37,671 nucleotides of DNA from DASYYE01 sp035946955 (GTDB lineage Bacteria > Actinomycetota > Actinomycetes > Streptosporangiales > Streptosporangiaceae): the NCBI GenBank assembly GCA_035946955.1, contig DASYYE010000052.1:1-37671 (forward strand), written 5' to 3'. Of this stretch, positions 1-8,109 are shown in pieces (position 1 is the first letter of the stretch; each line of letters starts with the position of its first letter). The translations under genes and the position numbers were made by a program. A model generated the notes under the pieces. The model was not told the DNA's origin. It worked only from the letters and a program-made list of their open reading frames with translations, and made no database searches.

Positions 1-1
1 G

Positions 2-328
2 CCGATCGCGCTGTGCGACAGCTACTACCCTGCCGAGATGGCCCGCGGGACAGCGATCGAACAGCCGGGCAGGATCCGCGGCGGCGCCTACGCCGTGATC
101 GAGGATCCCAGCGGGCCGATCCGGCGGCAGATCACACGGTCGGCAGACGAGCTGGTCGCCAGGATGCCGACACCCGACGAAACCATCGAGCTCGGCCTGC
201 AGCCGGGCGTGCCAGTTGTCCGAGTACTGCGCACCGTCTTCGACTCCGAGGGCCGGCCAGTCGAAGTGCAAGACTCGGTTCTCGCCGCTGACCGTCACGA
301 ATTCCGGTACGAAGAACAGATGAGATGA
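2..328 (+). CDS. GntR-family transcriptional regulator, C-terminal UTRA domain (5' end outside window)
   Basis: The frame is open from the first bases and ends at TGA 326-328, so the N-terminal winged-helix DNA-binding domain lies upstream of the window. What remains is the last ~108 residues. The run SYYP near the start, the central GPIRRQITRSADELVARMPTP and the closing VEVQDSVLAADRHEFRYE match the effector-binding UTRA domain of HutC-type GntR regulators. UTRA domains bind small ligands such as sugar phosphates or amino-acid derivatives and release the regulator from DNA. The stop codon overlaps the ATG of the next gene by 4 bp, so the two are translationally coupled and the downstream binding-fold protein probably shares a ligand or pathway with it. 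The family is fairly certain; the ligand is unknown. Confidence 0.85.
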   Translation, partial: PIALCDSYYPAEMARGTAIEQPGRIRGGAYAVIEDPSGPIRRQITRSADELVARMPTPDETIELGLQPGVPVVRVLRTVFDSEGRPVEVQDSVLAADRHEFRYEEQMR

Positions 329-1365
329 CGCCATGGACAAGACGGCGCATGCGGGGCGGAACCCCGCTGCGGGTCGGTGCGTGCCTGTCGCTGTCGGGGC
401 GGTTCTCCCGGTTCGGCCGACAAGCTGCCCGTGCCCTGCAGGCGTGGGCGGCACTGGACGGCCAGGCGCAAGTGCTCATCGAGGACGACGCCAGCGACGT
501 CGGTCGGCTGCGGGCCGTCTTGCCCTGGGTGGCCGCGGCCAGTGACCTGCTCCTAGGGCCGTATTCCACGCTGCTCATGCGTGCCGCCGGAGAACTGGCC
601 GCCGAGGCCGACCGGACAGTGTGGAACCACGGCGGATCAGGCGACGACGTGGAGACAGCCCACCCCGGTCGCGTCATATCCGTGCTCACCCCGGCCAGGC
701 GCTACGCGGAGCCGTTCCTGGCCCACCTGGCAAGCGGCACTCTAGCGGCGGCTGAGCTCCGCATCGCGCACGGCACCGGGCGGTTCGGCCGGCAAGTAGC
801 CGCCGGAGCCGAAGCCCACGCCCGCCAGCTCGGCATCACCCGCCTGACCACAGGCCCAGCCGGCACGCTGCTCACCAAAGATCCGCCCGGCGACTGGACT
901 CTCCTGGCGGCCGGCACGTTCGAAGACGACATCCAGACCGTCGCCCGCGCACGCAGCCTCGCTAATCCCCCGCAGGTCATCTGCGCCGTCGCCGCCGGGG
1001 TCCGGGACTTCGGCAAAGCCGTCACCAACCCGGCCGGCACCTTCGGCATCGCCCAGTGGTTCCCCCACACCGGGCAGCAGCCCCAACTCGGCCCCACCGA
1101 GGACCAGTTCCTCACCGCATACGGCACACGAACCGCGATCCCGGACTACCCGGCAGTGCAGGCAGCCGCCGCAGCAGCGATCGCAGCCCATTGCGCCCGG
1201 CTCGCAGGCACCACCCGCCCACAGCCCATGTGGCAGGCAGCCTCGTCCCTGGACACAACCACCCTGTTCGACGCATTCAAGATCGACCCAGCCACCGGCG
1301 CCCAGACAAGCCACCAGACCATACTGCTCCAGTGGACAGACACAGACCGCCTGACCCCGGCGTAA
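325..1365 (+). CDS. Periplasmic-binding-protein type 1 (Leu/Ile/Val-type) fold protein without signal peptide
   Basis: A 346-residue protein that begins at an ATG overlapping the regulator stop. The N-terminal region (residues ~16-45) reads VGACLSLSGRFSRFGRQAA, the usual opening of branched-chain amino-acid type ABC substrate-binding proteins. LLLGPYSTLLMRAAGELA and a following VWNHGGSGDD fit the hinge and ligand region, and the C-terminal half has the alternating alpha/beta pattern of lobe 2. The start MTPWTRRRMRGG has no hydrophobic stretch and no lipobox Cys, so export is not indicated. No permease or ATPase gene is next to it. Together with the coupled GntR gene this suggests a cytoplasmic ligand-sensing partner rather than a transporter component. 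That role is inference; a degenerate transporter subunit is the alternative. Confidence 0.7.
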   Translation: MTPWTRRRMRGGTPLRVGACLSLSGRFSRFGRQAARALQAWAALDGQAQVLIEDDASDVGRLRAVLPWVAAASDLLLGPYSTLLMRAAGELAAEADRTVWNHGGSGDDVETAHPGRVISVLTPARRYAEPFLAHLASGTLAAAELRIAHGTGRFGRQVAAGAEAHARQLGITRLTTGPAGTLLTKDPPGDWTLLAAGTFEDDIQTVARARSLANPPQVICAVAAGVRDFGKAVTNPAGTFGIAQWFPHTGQQPQLGPTEDQFLTAYGTRTAIPDYPAVQAAAAAAIAAHCARLAGTTRPQPMWQAASSLDTTTLFDAFKIDPATGAQTSHQTILLQWTDTDRLTPA

Positions 1366-1541
1366 CGGCCAAGAAGCGACTGGAGAGGCAAACAAGCCGC
1401 AATCCACACGGCGAAGACGACGAATCACTAGACCATGCGTACGCTCACCAGCACTCACAACTAGGCGAGCAGATCCCGACCCCAGGTACTACCACCCTGC
1501 CGGACACTAAATGGATCCCATGCCGCGGCCAAGGCAGCCCG

Positions 1542-3272
1542 TCAGGTCCGAGACTCAGGATGCGGTGGTGGCAGTTGGGTTATCAGGGTGAACGGCAAGG
1601 CGGCTATCACCGGCCCATCCCGGGGCGTCCACCCGGTGCGCGGGTTGAACACGAACGAGACACCCGCCTGCTTTTCGCGCGTCGTGCACACTGACTGGGT
1701 GCGGAACAGGAGCGCTCCGTCCCAGGACTGCCGGTACAGCCCGGTCACGCAGGACCGCAGTCCCGTCCGGTCGGCGTAGGCGATCACACCGACCGCGTCC
1801 TTCCAGTTGTGACCAGTGATCGTGACTACGATCGGCCGCCCCCTGGCGATGCCTTCGAGCAGCGACACGGTGCGCGGGAGCTGCGGTACACCGAGATACC
1901 TGGCGGGTGGGTCGTTCGGGTCGTCGCGCTGTTGCGGCACCACGGTCGCGGTGACACCGGCCGCGGCTGCCAGCGCCGCCAGCGAGATCAGGGCCGCCCG
2001 CCGCTGGCCGGCATGCACGACAACCCCCGCGGCGGCCACCGCCGCCACCAGCAGCGGCACCGCCCAGTAGAAATAGCCCAGGTAAGCCTGGTTGGTGATG
2101 TCCTGGTCGGTGATGCTGGCGTCCGCGTAGTACACGAACGCGGCGGTCGTCAGCGCCGCCACGGTCAGTGACCAGCACAGGAACCGGCGCATTCCGGGCA
2201 GCGGGCAGCGCAGCGCCAGGACCAGCGCGGCGACACCAAGCACCGCCATGACCCAGAGCCCGCCCTGGGCTGCGCTGGCAGTAGGTGTCCCTGGCCACCA
2301 GAAACGCAAGGCGTAACGCACCGACACACCCAGCGAGTGGTGAACCGGAACAGTCTTCGTGTAGTCGAGGTAGTTACCGAATTGGCCAGGAAAGTGCAGG
2401 GCTGTGTTCAAGGCGATCGGGAACAGGAGCAGCACGGCGGTCAGCAGCGCCCCGGCCCAGTGCCAGCCCCGCCCGCGGACGATGCCGCGCAGGTCACTGT
2501 GGTGCGCGACGACCAAGCCGCCCAGCGCCGCCGCCACCACCACTGGCGCGAACAGCAGGAACTCTGCCTGCCCATTGATGCACAGGCCAGCGGAGAGGGC
2601 GAGCAGCGGCAGGTCGGCGGTCTGCCCGCTGCCCACCGATGCCCCCGACACCAGTAGGAGCAAGGCTGGCGCGAAGTACACGTACGGCATCCACCCGGAG
2701 TTGACCGCGAGCGGGTGGACGGCGGCGAACCCCAGTAGCACTGCCAGGAAGGCCAGCGCCACCCGCGCCGAGCCGGCCTGCCGCGCGAACACCGCCACCG
2801 AGGCCGCCAGCAACGCGGCATTCAGCAGCAAGATGACAGTCAGCTGCCCATTCCACGGCGTGGGCACAACATGCAGCAGGCTGTGGAGGGCCGATTCGCC
2901 AGCGGCCATGACATAAAGGAGGGCCGGCCCCGGGTGGTAGAAGCCCTTCTTGGAATAGATACCCGTCAGCAGGCGCAGATGCCGAGCCTGGAGCACCGCG
3001 ATCGTGTTGGCCGCGAAGTCCTGGCTCTCATAGATCCGGGCCGAGAACAGGTAGGCGTTGCGGATCAGCAAGACGGCGGCGAGCAGCAGGAAAGACCCTA
3101 GCCAGATGGCCAGCCCGGCCGGCAGACGAACGATGCCAGCCACCGGCCCGCAGACCGCCGCCCAGGCCAGCCTGAGGCGCCCGGGCGCCTCCTGCCTGGC
3201 CGGCACCTCCTGTCCGGCCGGCATCTCCTGTCCCGTCGGCACCTCCTGGGCCGGCCGCTGCGGCGTTGCCAA
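1542..3272 (-). CDS. Polytopic membrane protein, GT-C glycosyltransferase-like
   Basis: A 576-residue protein with about eleven hydrophobic segments between residues ~50 and ~450 and a soluble C-terminal tail of ~110 residues. The first periplasmic loop holds acidic YESQDF followed by YSKKGFYHPGPALLY, and the architecture (many TM helices, acidic first loop, extracytoplasmic tail) resembles GT-C enzymes that use polyprenyl-phosphate sugars. No signature is strong enough to name a substrate. The start is TTG with GGGGA five bases upstream; an internal ATG lies 48 nt downstream. The N-terminus is a short Pro/Gln/Glu repeat encoded by four 18-bp units. It is converged on by the binding-protein gene and follows the GCS2-type ligase gene on the same strand with a gap of ~140 bp. 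Confidence 0.6.
   Translation of the reverse strand: MATPQRPAQEVPTGQEMPAGQEVPARQEAPGRLRLAWAAVCGPVAGIVRLPAGLAIWLGSFLLLAAVLLIRNAYLFSARIYESQDFAANTIAVLQARHLRLLTGIYSKKGFYHPGPALLYVMAAGESALHSLLHVVPTPWNGQLTVILLLNAALLAASVAVFARQAGSARVALAFLAVLLGFAAVHPLAVNSGWMPYVYFAPALLLLVSGASVGSGQTADLPLLALSAGLCINGQAEFLLFAPVVVAAALGGLVVAHHSDLRGIVRGRGWHWAGALLTAVLLLFPIALNTALHFPGQFGNYLDYTKTVPVHHSLGVSVRYALRFWWPGTPTASAAQGGLWVMAVLGVAALVLALRCPLPGMRRFLCWSLTVAALTTAAFVYYADASITDQDITNQAYLGYFYWAVPLLVAAVAAAGVVVHAGQRRAALISLAALAAAAGVTATVVPQQRDDPNDPPARYLGVPQLPRTVSLLEGIARGRPIVVTITGHNWKDAVGVIAYADRTGLRSCVTGLYRQSWDGALLFRTQSVCTTREKQAGVSFVFNPRTGWTPRDGPVIAALPFTLITQLPPPHPESRT
3184..3255 (-). repeat. Four 18-bp tandem repeats coding the N-terminal tail of the membrane protein
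   Basis: On the + strand four consecutive units begin GGCGCCTCC, GGCACCTCC, GGCATCTCC and GGCACCTCC and are each 18 bp long. They encode six-residue units such as PTGQEM, PAGQEV and PARQEA in the cytoplasmic tail ahead of the first TM helix. Copy number may vary between strains. Confidence 0.75.
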
Positions 3273-3413
3273 GTTGTCCCCGATCCCGCTAGACCAACCC
3301 GGCCAACCATAACGGCGGCCGGCCCGGCATCACACACCGAAGGCGGCAGAACCGGCGCACCCGGCGACCCCGGCCAAGACCAGCCGCCACAGGCGGCTCG
3401 GCCGCCATACGGG

Positions 3414-4895
3414 TCAGGCGCCCTGTGGCCAGGCGTGCACCGGCTCGTTGGTGTGCATGTGCTCGATGTAGCTCTGGGTCATCAGCCGCAGCGCCTCCGG
3501 GCGGTCGGCTCCCTTGCGCTGGGCGAACGCCCGAGCCGTGCCTATCTGCCAGGCGGCCCCGTTCTGGCCGGTCAAGCACCGCTGCGCGATGATGCCGAGC
3601 AGCCGCTCGGCATGGCCGGGGTTGACGCCCCAGCTGGCGAGCCCTTCCCGGGCGAGCGTCAGCAGGCGGCGCAGTATCAGCTCGGACGCGGGCACCTCAC
3701 CAAGACCTGGCCAGTACAGGTGCGCGTCCAGGCCGTAGCGCGCCGCCTCATAGAGGTTTTCGGCCGCGGCAGCGAATGACATCTGGGTCCATATCGGCCG
3801 CTCCGCCTCGGCCAGCACACGCACCAGGCCGTAGTAGAAAGCGGCGTTGGCGATGACGTCCACGACCGATGGGCCGGCGGGCAGGACCCGGTTCTCCACC
3901 CGCAGATGCGGCGTGCCGTCGGCGACCGCGTAGACGGGCCGGTTCCAGCGGTAGACGGTGCCGTTGTGCAGGCTCATCTCGGCCAGTTGCGGGCAGGCGC
4001 CGCGGTCAAGCTCGGCCAGCGGCTCCTCGTCCTCACAGATCGGCAGCAGCGCAGGGAAGTACCGGATGTTCTCCTCGAACAGGTCGAACACCGACGTGAT
4101 CCAGCGTTCCCCGAACCAGACGCGGGGCCGCACACCCTGGTGCTTCAGCTCGGCCGACCGAGTGTCGGTGGACTGCTCGAACAGAGTGATCCGGGTCTCG
4201 TCCCACAGCTGCCTGCCGAACAGGAACGGGGAGTTGGCCGCCAGCGCGACCTGCACGCCAGCGATCGCCTGAGCGGCGTTCCAGTAACTTGCGAAGTCCT
4301 GGGGCGAGACCTGGACGTGAAGCTGCACGCTGGTGCAAGCAGCCTCCGGCGTGATGCTGTCGGCATAGGTGAGAAGTTGCTCGGCACCGTCGATCTCAAT
4401 GCGCATGTTTTCCCCGCGCGCTGCGAAGATCTGCTCGTTGAGCACCCGGTAGCGGGCGTTGGCCGACAGGGTTCCTTCATGCATCTGGTGTTCCGCCAGC
4501 GTCGGAAGGATGCCGACCATGACCAGACGGGTGCCGGTACTGCGGGCCTTGGCGTCGGCGGCGTTCAGGCTGGCCCGGACCTCGCCCTCCAGACCCTGCA
4601 GAGCGTCACCGTCAAGCAGCCGGGGTGGCACGTTGATCTCGAGGTTGAACTGCCCGAGTTCGGTCGCCCAGGCCGGGTCGGCGATCGCTTCGAGCACGTC
4701 GGCGTTGCGCATGGACGGCGCCCCGTGCTCGTCGACCAAGTTCAGCTCGATCTCCAGGCCTACCCGCGACGGACCGGACTCGAACAGGGACTCGCGCAGC
4801 ATCCGGGCGAACACGTCCAGCGAGCGCTGCAGCTTCTCCCGGTACTTGCGCCGGTCATCGCCGCTGACCTTGATGGCTTTGATGTCACGACCCAT
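3414..4895 (-). CDS. Glutamate-cysteine ligase family 2 (GCS2, COG2170-type) carboxylate-amine ligase
   Basis: With ATG 4895 the product is 493 residues, MGRDIKAIKVS onward. GCS2 hallmarks are visible: GLEIELNLVDEHG at ~46-58, NLEINVPPR at ~84-92, TSVQLHVQVSP in the middle and LRVENRVLPAGPSVVD in the C-terminal half. These acidic clusters bind Mg-ATP and glutamate in the glutamate-cysteine ligase fold, which joins a carboxylate to an amine. Actinomycetes use mycothiol rather than glutathione, so the natural product need not be gamma-glutamylcysteine. The ORF extends upstream to 4985, but those extra residues are Arg/Ser/Cys-rich and would run into the divergent promoter region, so 4895 is preferred although no clear Shine-Dalgarno precedes it. 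Its divergent neighbours (two esterases and an ATP-grasp enzyme) suggest a shared ligation pathway. Confidence 0.85.
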   Translation of the reverse strand: MGRDIKAIKVSGDDRRKYREKLQRSLDVFARMLRESLFESGPSRVGLEIELNLVDEHGAPSMRNADVLEAIADPAWATELGQFNLEINVPPRLLDGDALQGLEGEVRASLNAADAKARSTGTRLVMVGILPTLAEHQMHEGTLSANARYRVLNEQIFAARGENMRIEIDGAEQLLTYADSITPEAACTSVQLHVQVSPQDFASYWNAAQAIAGVQVALAANSPFLFGRQLWDETRITLFEQSTDTRSAELKHQGVRPRVWFGERWITSVFDLFEENIRYFPALLPICEDEEPLAELDRGACPQLAEMSLHNGTVYRWNRPVYAVADGTPHLRVENRVLPAGPSVVDVIANAAFYYGLVRVLAEAERPIWTQMSFAAAAENLYEAARYGLDAHLYWPGLGEVPASELILRRLLTLAREGLASWGVNPGHAERLLGIIAQRCLTGQNGAAWQIGTARAFAQRKGADRPEALRLMTQSYIEHMHTNEPVHAWPQGA

Positions 4896-4961
4896 GGGGC
4901 ACCCGCTCACAGAGGAAGGAGACCATCCACCTCTTGTGCACAGATTCGCACGCGACCGGGC

Positions 4962-4973
4962 GCTGGCGCCAGC
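4962..4973. promoter_or_regulatory. 12-bp perfect palindrome between the divergent ligase and esterase genes
   Basis: GCTGGCGCCAGC lies in the 137-bp gap between the GCS2 start (4895) and the esterase start (5033). A smaller palindrome TGTGCACA sits at 4935-4942. Their position in a divergent intergenic region makes them candidate operators, but short GC-rich palindromes are common in this kind of genome. Confidence 0.3.
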
Positions 4974-5032
4974 ACAGCGGGGCATGCACCTACGCCATTG
5001 TCACCGCGGCGTGGACCAGGCACGATGTGCGA

Positions 5033-6100
5033 GTGATCGGCGAATGTGAAGTGGCACCTGAGCCGGCTCCGGAGACGGCCGGGGACGCGGTCTTCTGGGT
5101 ACCCGACCCGGCGCACCACTTCACCGGTGTGCGTCTCCGCCCGGACATACGGATCGCCGGCAGCCCGCTCGACTTCCGCCCGCACCGCGACGGGTGGCAG
5201 CTGGTCATCTGCCAGCCGCCGGTGAGCCGGATGGAGTACCTGGTCGAACTCCGCCACCGCGACGGCAGCAGCGAGACCGTGACCGACCCTGGTAATCCCC
5301 GGCAGGTGGCGGGTGCGTTCGGGCCCAAGAGCGTCATTGAGTTTCCTTCGTACCAGGCGCCCCGCTGGCTCGATGGCCCGGCTGAGCCGGGCACCGTCGC
5401 TACCTTCGACCTGCCGCTCCCCCCGCTTGGTGGCGCGGTCCCGGTGAGCACATGGTCCCCGGCCGACGCGGCGGACAACGAGCCGCTCCCGCTGGTCGTG
5501 GTCCATGACGGGCCCGAGTACGACGCGCTGGCCAGTCTCACCCGTTACCTGTCGGCGGGGGTGACGGGAGGATGGTTGCCACGCCTGCGGGCCGCGCTGC
5601 TCAGCCCGGGTCCACGGGACCGCTGGTATTCCGCCAACACCCGCTATGCGCGTGCGTTGTGCCTGGTGGTGATCCCTAGGCTCGCCGACGCACTGGCGGC
5701 GACCGTCCGGGTTGGGATGGGCACCAGCCTCGGCGGCCTGGCCATGTTGCATGCCCACTGTCGCTATCCCGACGCGTTCGACGCGCTGTTCCTGCAGTCG
5801 GGCAGCTTCTTCTGCCCGCGCTTCGACGCTCAAGAGCGGTGGTTCCCCTACTACCAGCGCATTACCGCCTTCGTCGCAGACGTGCACGATGGCGGGACGG
5901 CGGCCCGGCCGGTGCCGGTGGTCCTCACCTGCGGCACCGCCGAGGAGAACATCGAGAACAACCGCCTGATGGCCCAGGCTCTCCAGGCTCGCGGTTATCC
6001 GGTGGCCCTGGACGAAGTGCCCGACGCGCACAACTACACCGCCTGGCGGGACGCCTTCGACCCGTACCTCACCGGCCTGCTGCAGCAGGTGTCCCTGTGA
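5033..6100 (+). CDS. Alpha/beta hydrolase, enterochelin-esterase/esterase-D-like
   Basis: From GTG 5033 the protein is 355 residues. An N-terminal beta-rich region (~1-125) containing FWVPDPAHHFTGVRL resembles the Ig-like N-domain of enterochelin-esterase-type enzymes. The catalytic alpha/beta domain follows, with VVVHDGPEY (oxyanion region), nucleophile Ser232 in GMGTSLGGLAM, and a likely catalytic His333 in PDAHNYTAWRDAF. Family members cleave ester or amide bonds in siderophore- or peptide-like substrates. The frame extends to TTG 4934, but the added 33 residues look non-coding and cross the divergent promoter region; GTG 5027 is another option. The stop overlaps the next start (GTGA), giving tight coupling. 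No signal peptide is seen, so it should act in the cytosol. Confidence 0.75.
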   Translation: MIGECEVAPEPAPETAGDAVFWVPDPAHHFTGVRLRPDIRIAGSPLDFRPHRDGWQLVICQPPVSRMEYLVELRHRDGSSETVTDPGNPRQVAGAFGPKSVIEFPSYQAPRWLDGPAEPGTVATFDLPLPPLGGAVPVSTWSPADAADNEPLPLVVVHDGPEYDALASLTRYLSAGVTGGWLPRLRAALLSPGPRDRWYSANTRYARALCLVVIPRLADALAATVRVGMGTSLGGLAMLHAHCRYPDAFDALFLQSGSFFCPRFDAQERWFPYYQRITAFVADVHDGGTAARPVPVVLTCGTAEENIENNRLMAQALQARGYPVALDEVPDAHNYTAWRDAFDPYLTGLLQQVSL

Positions 6101-6840
6101 ACCGGGAGGTTGCCGAGCTGTGGTCCGATTCCATCGGCGCCGCGGGCACGGTCATCCGCTACGGCCACTGGGGGCGTGCCATGCTCGTGTTCCCATCCGA
6201 GCGGGGCAGGGCATGGGACTTCGAGAACAACGGCATGGTCGGCGCCGTGGCCGGCCTGATCGACGACGGCCGGCTGAAGGTCTACTGCGTCGACAGTTTC
6301 GACGCGCAGTCATGGTCCAACCCAGAGATCCCGCTTGAGGAGCGGGCACGGCGGCACCGCCGCTACGAAGAATGGATCCTGGGCGATGTCATGCCCTGGA
6401 TCTACCAAGACTGCGGTGGCACCGTTGAGGTGGTGACCTTCGGGTGCAGCCTGGGTGCCTACCACGCGGCGAACTTCACGCTCAAGCGGGCCGATAAGTT
6501 TCCGCTGGCGATGTGCTTCTCCGGCAACTACGACCCCGCCTCCTGGAACGGCTGGGGTGAGCGGGGCACAGAAGCGTACTTCGACAACCCACCCGACTAC
6601 GTCGGGCACCTGCACGGCGACCATCTCGACTGGCTGCGCGGGCGGGTCAGCCTGCTGCTCGTCTGCGGTCAGGGCCAGTGGGAGGACACCACTGGGGCGC
6701 TGCAGAGCACCAAGCAGTTCGCCGCGCAGCTGGCCAGCAAGGGCATCAACTGCGAACTCGACCTCTGGGGACACGATGTGCCCCACGACTGGCCTTCCTG
6801 GCGCGCCCAGCTGGCCCACCACATGCCGCGATTCTGCTGA
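6097..6840 (+). CDS. Second alpha/beta hydrolase (putative esterase family)
   Basis: GTG 6097 overlaps the preceding stop by 4 bp and gives 247 residues, VNREVAELWSDS onward. The nucleophile elbow is VTFGCSLGAYHA with Ser118, and His230 in GHDVPHDWPSW is the likely catalytic histidine. YGHWGRAMLVFPSERGRAWDFENNG near the N-terminus is typical of a small esterase family related to antigen-85/esterase-D proteins. It differs clearly from the upstream hydrolase (no N-terminal Ig-like domain), so this is not a simple recent duplication. It lies 15 bp ahead of the ATP-grasp gene, and the three genes form one operon. A role in trimming or activating the substrate of the two ligases is inference from context. 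Confidence 0.75.
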   Translation: MNREVAELWSDSIGAAGTVIRYGHWGRAMLVFPSERGRAWDFENNGMVGAVAGLIDDGRLKVYCVDSFDAQSWSNPEIPLEERARRHRRYEEWILGDVMPWIYQDCGGTVEVVTFGCSLGAYHAANFTLKRADKFPLAMCFSGNYDPASWNGWGERGTEAYFDNPPDYVGHLHGDHLDWLRGRVSLLLVCGQGQWEDTTGALQSTKQFAAQLASKGINCELDLWGHDVPHDWPSWRAQLAHHMPRFC

Positions 6841-6855
6841 CAACCGGAGAGTCCC

Positions 6856-8109
6856 ATGACCGGTACCAGGCACCTGATCGGGCTGCTGCTCGGAACCGAG
6901 GAGGACTGGCCCAGCGCGTTCGAGGAGATCCTGCGCAGACTCGGCCCGGTCGCGGGGGCGGACGGCGCACGGCACACCTTCGACTGCGAGCGGGTCACCA
7001 TCGAACCGTTCAGCCTGCGTGACAGGCCCCGCTACGACCTGGCGATCGACCGGCTCGCGTACTGGTACTACCACCCGCGGGAATGGCTGAAGAAGGCCGC
7101 TCTGATGGACGGCGTATACCTGCTGAACAGCCCCTTCACGTTCCAGTCGATGGAGAAACACGCGGCCTACTGCGCGATGATCCGGCTGGGACTCAAGGTG
7201 CCAGAGACCGTGCTCGTGCCCTACAAGAACCCGGTGGACAACGCCCGTTACGCCTACACAGCCACCCGGTACAACCGGCCCTTCGACCTCGACGCCATCG
7301 CGCGGCGGATCGGCTACCCGTTGTTCATGAAACCCTACGACGGCGGTGCCTGGCGTGGCGTGTCCCGCGTCCGCGACCAAGCCGAACTGCACGCCGCATA
7401 CGACGCCAGCGGTGAGATGCTCATGCACCTGCAGCAGGCCATCGACTACGACGCCTTCGCCCGGTCCCTGTCCATCGGCGCCGAGACGATGGTCATGAGG
7501 TTCCAGCCGGACCAGCCCATGCACCTGCGGTACGCGGTCGACCACGAATTCCTGTCACCGCAGGCGGGGGCAGAGGTCGTGACGATCGGACGGCTGGTCA
7601 ACGCGTTCTTCCGGTGGGAACTCAACTCCTGCGAAACCCTGGTCAAAGACGGCGAGGTCTACCCCATCGACTACGCCAACGCCTGCCCTGACCTGGCCCT
7701 GACCAGCCTGCACTACTACTTCCCCTGGGCGGTCAAAGCGCTGGTCAAATGGTGCGTCTTCGTACTGGTGACGGACCGGCAGCCCAGGCTCGACACGGAG
7801 ACCGGCAAGTTCTTCGTTATCGCCGACCAGGCAGGTGCGTCCTACGCGGACAAGCTGACGGCCTACCGAGGGCTCGCCGACACATACTTCGAGACGGCGC
7901 GCTACTACGACTTCTGCGCGAACAGGTTGCCGCACATCGACGAGGTCGTCCTGGACTGGGCCGCGGGACCCGACTTCGACCGGCTCCTCATCGAAACGGT
8001 GCGGTCGACTTATCCGGCCCACGAGCACGACCGGTTCATCGCTCACCTGCGAGGCCTGCTCAGCCTGTGGGTCCAGGACGAGACCACCCGCCTGCGGACT
8101 GGCCGCTAG
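6856..8109 (+). CDS. ATP-grasp family ligase
   Basis: A 417-residue protein starting at ATG 6856 with GGAGAG about 5 nt upstream. The ATP-grasp core is visible: a lid-region lysine (Lys159) in PLFMKPYDGGAWRGVSRV, an acidic/hydrophobic central part, and the metal-binding end YPIDYANACPD with Asn275. ATP-grasp enzymes activate a carboxylate as acyl phosphate and join it to an amine or thiol. The N-terminal ~100 residues, including YDLAIDRLAYWYYHPREWLKK, form the pre-ATP-grasp domain. It closes the esterase-esterase-ATP-grasp operon divergent from the GCS2 ligase, so two mechanistically different amide-forming ligases lie side by side. Its stop codon shares the tetranucleotide CTAG with the stop of the convergent sigma gene. 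Confidence 0.85.
   Translation: MTGTRHLIGLLLGTEEDWPSAFEEILRRLGPVAGADGARHTFDCERVTIEPFSLRDRPRYDLAIDRLAYWYYHPREWLKKAALMDGVYLLNSPFTFQSMEKHAAYCAMIRLGLKVPETVLVPYKNPVDNARYAYTATRYNRPFDLDAIARRIGYPLFMKPYDGGAWRGVSRVRDQAELHAAYDASGEMLMHLQQAIDYDAFARSLSIGAETMVMRFQPDQPMHLRYAVDHEFLSPQAGAEVVTIGRLVNAFFRWELNSCETLVKDGEVYPIDYANACPDLALTSLHYYFPWAVKALVKWCVFVLVTDRQPRLDTETGKFFVIADQAGASYADKLTAYRGLADTYFETARYYDFCANRLPHIDEVVLDWAAGPDFDRLLIETVRSTYPAHEHDRFIAHLRGLLSLWVQDETTRLRTGR

Noticed and set aside
742..1458. 238-codon minus-strand frame over the binding-fold gene
   Set aside because: Low-complexity Gly/Cys/Arg composition and no motif; the plus-strand gene is convincing.
4934..5032. N-terminal extension of the first esterase (TTG start)
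   Set aside because: The 33 added residues do not look like the family and overlap the divergent promoter region; the AGGAAGGAG at ~4913 is 12 nt from the TTG and was judged fortuitous.
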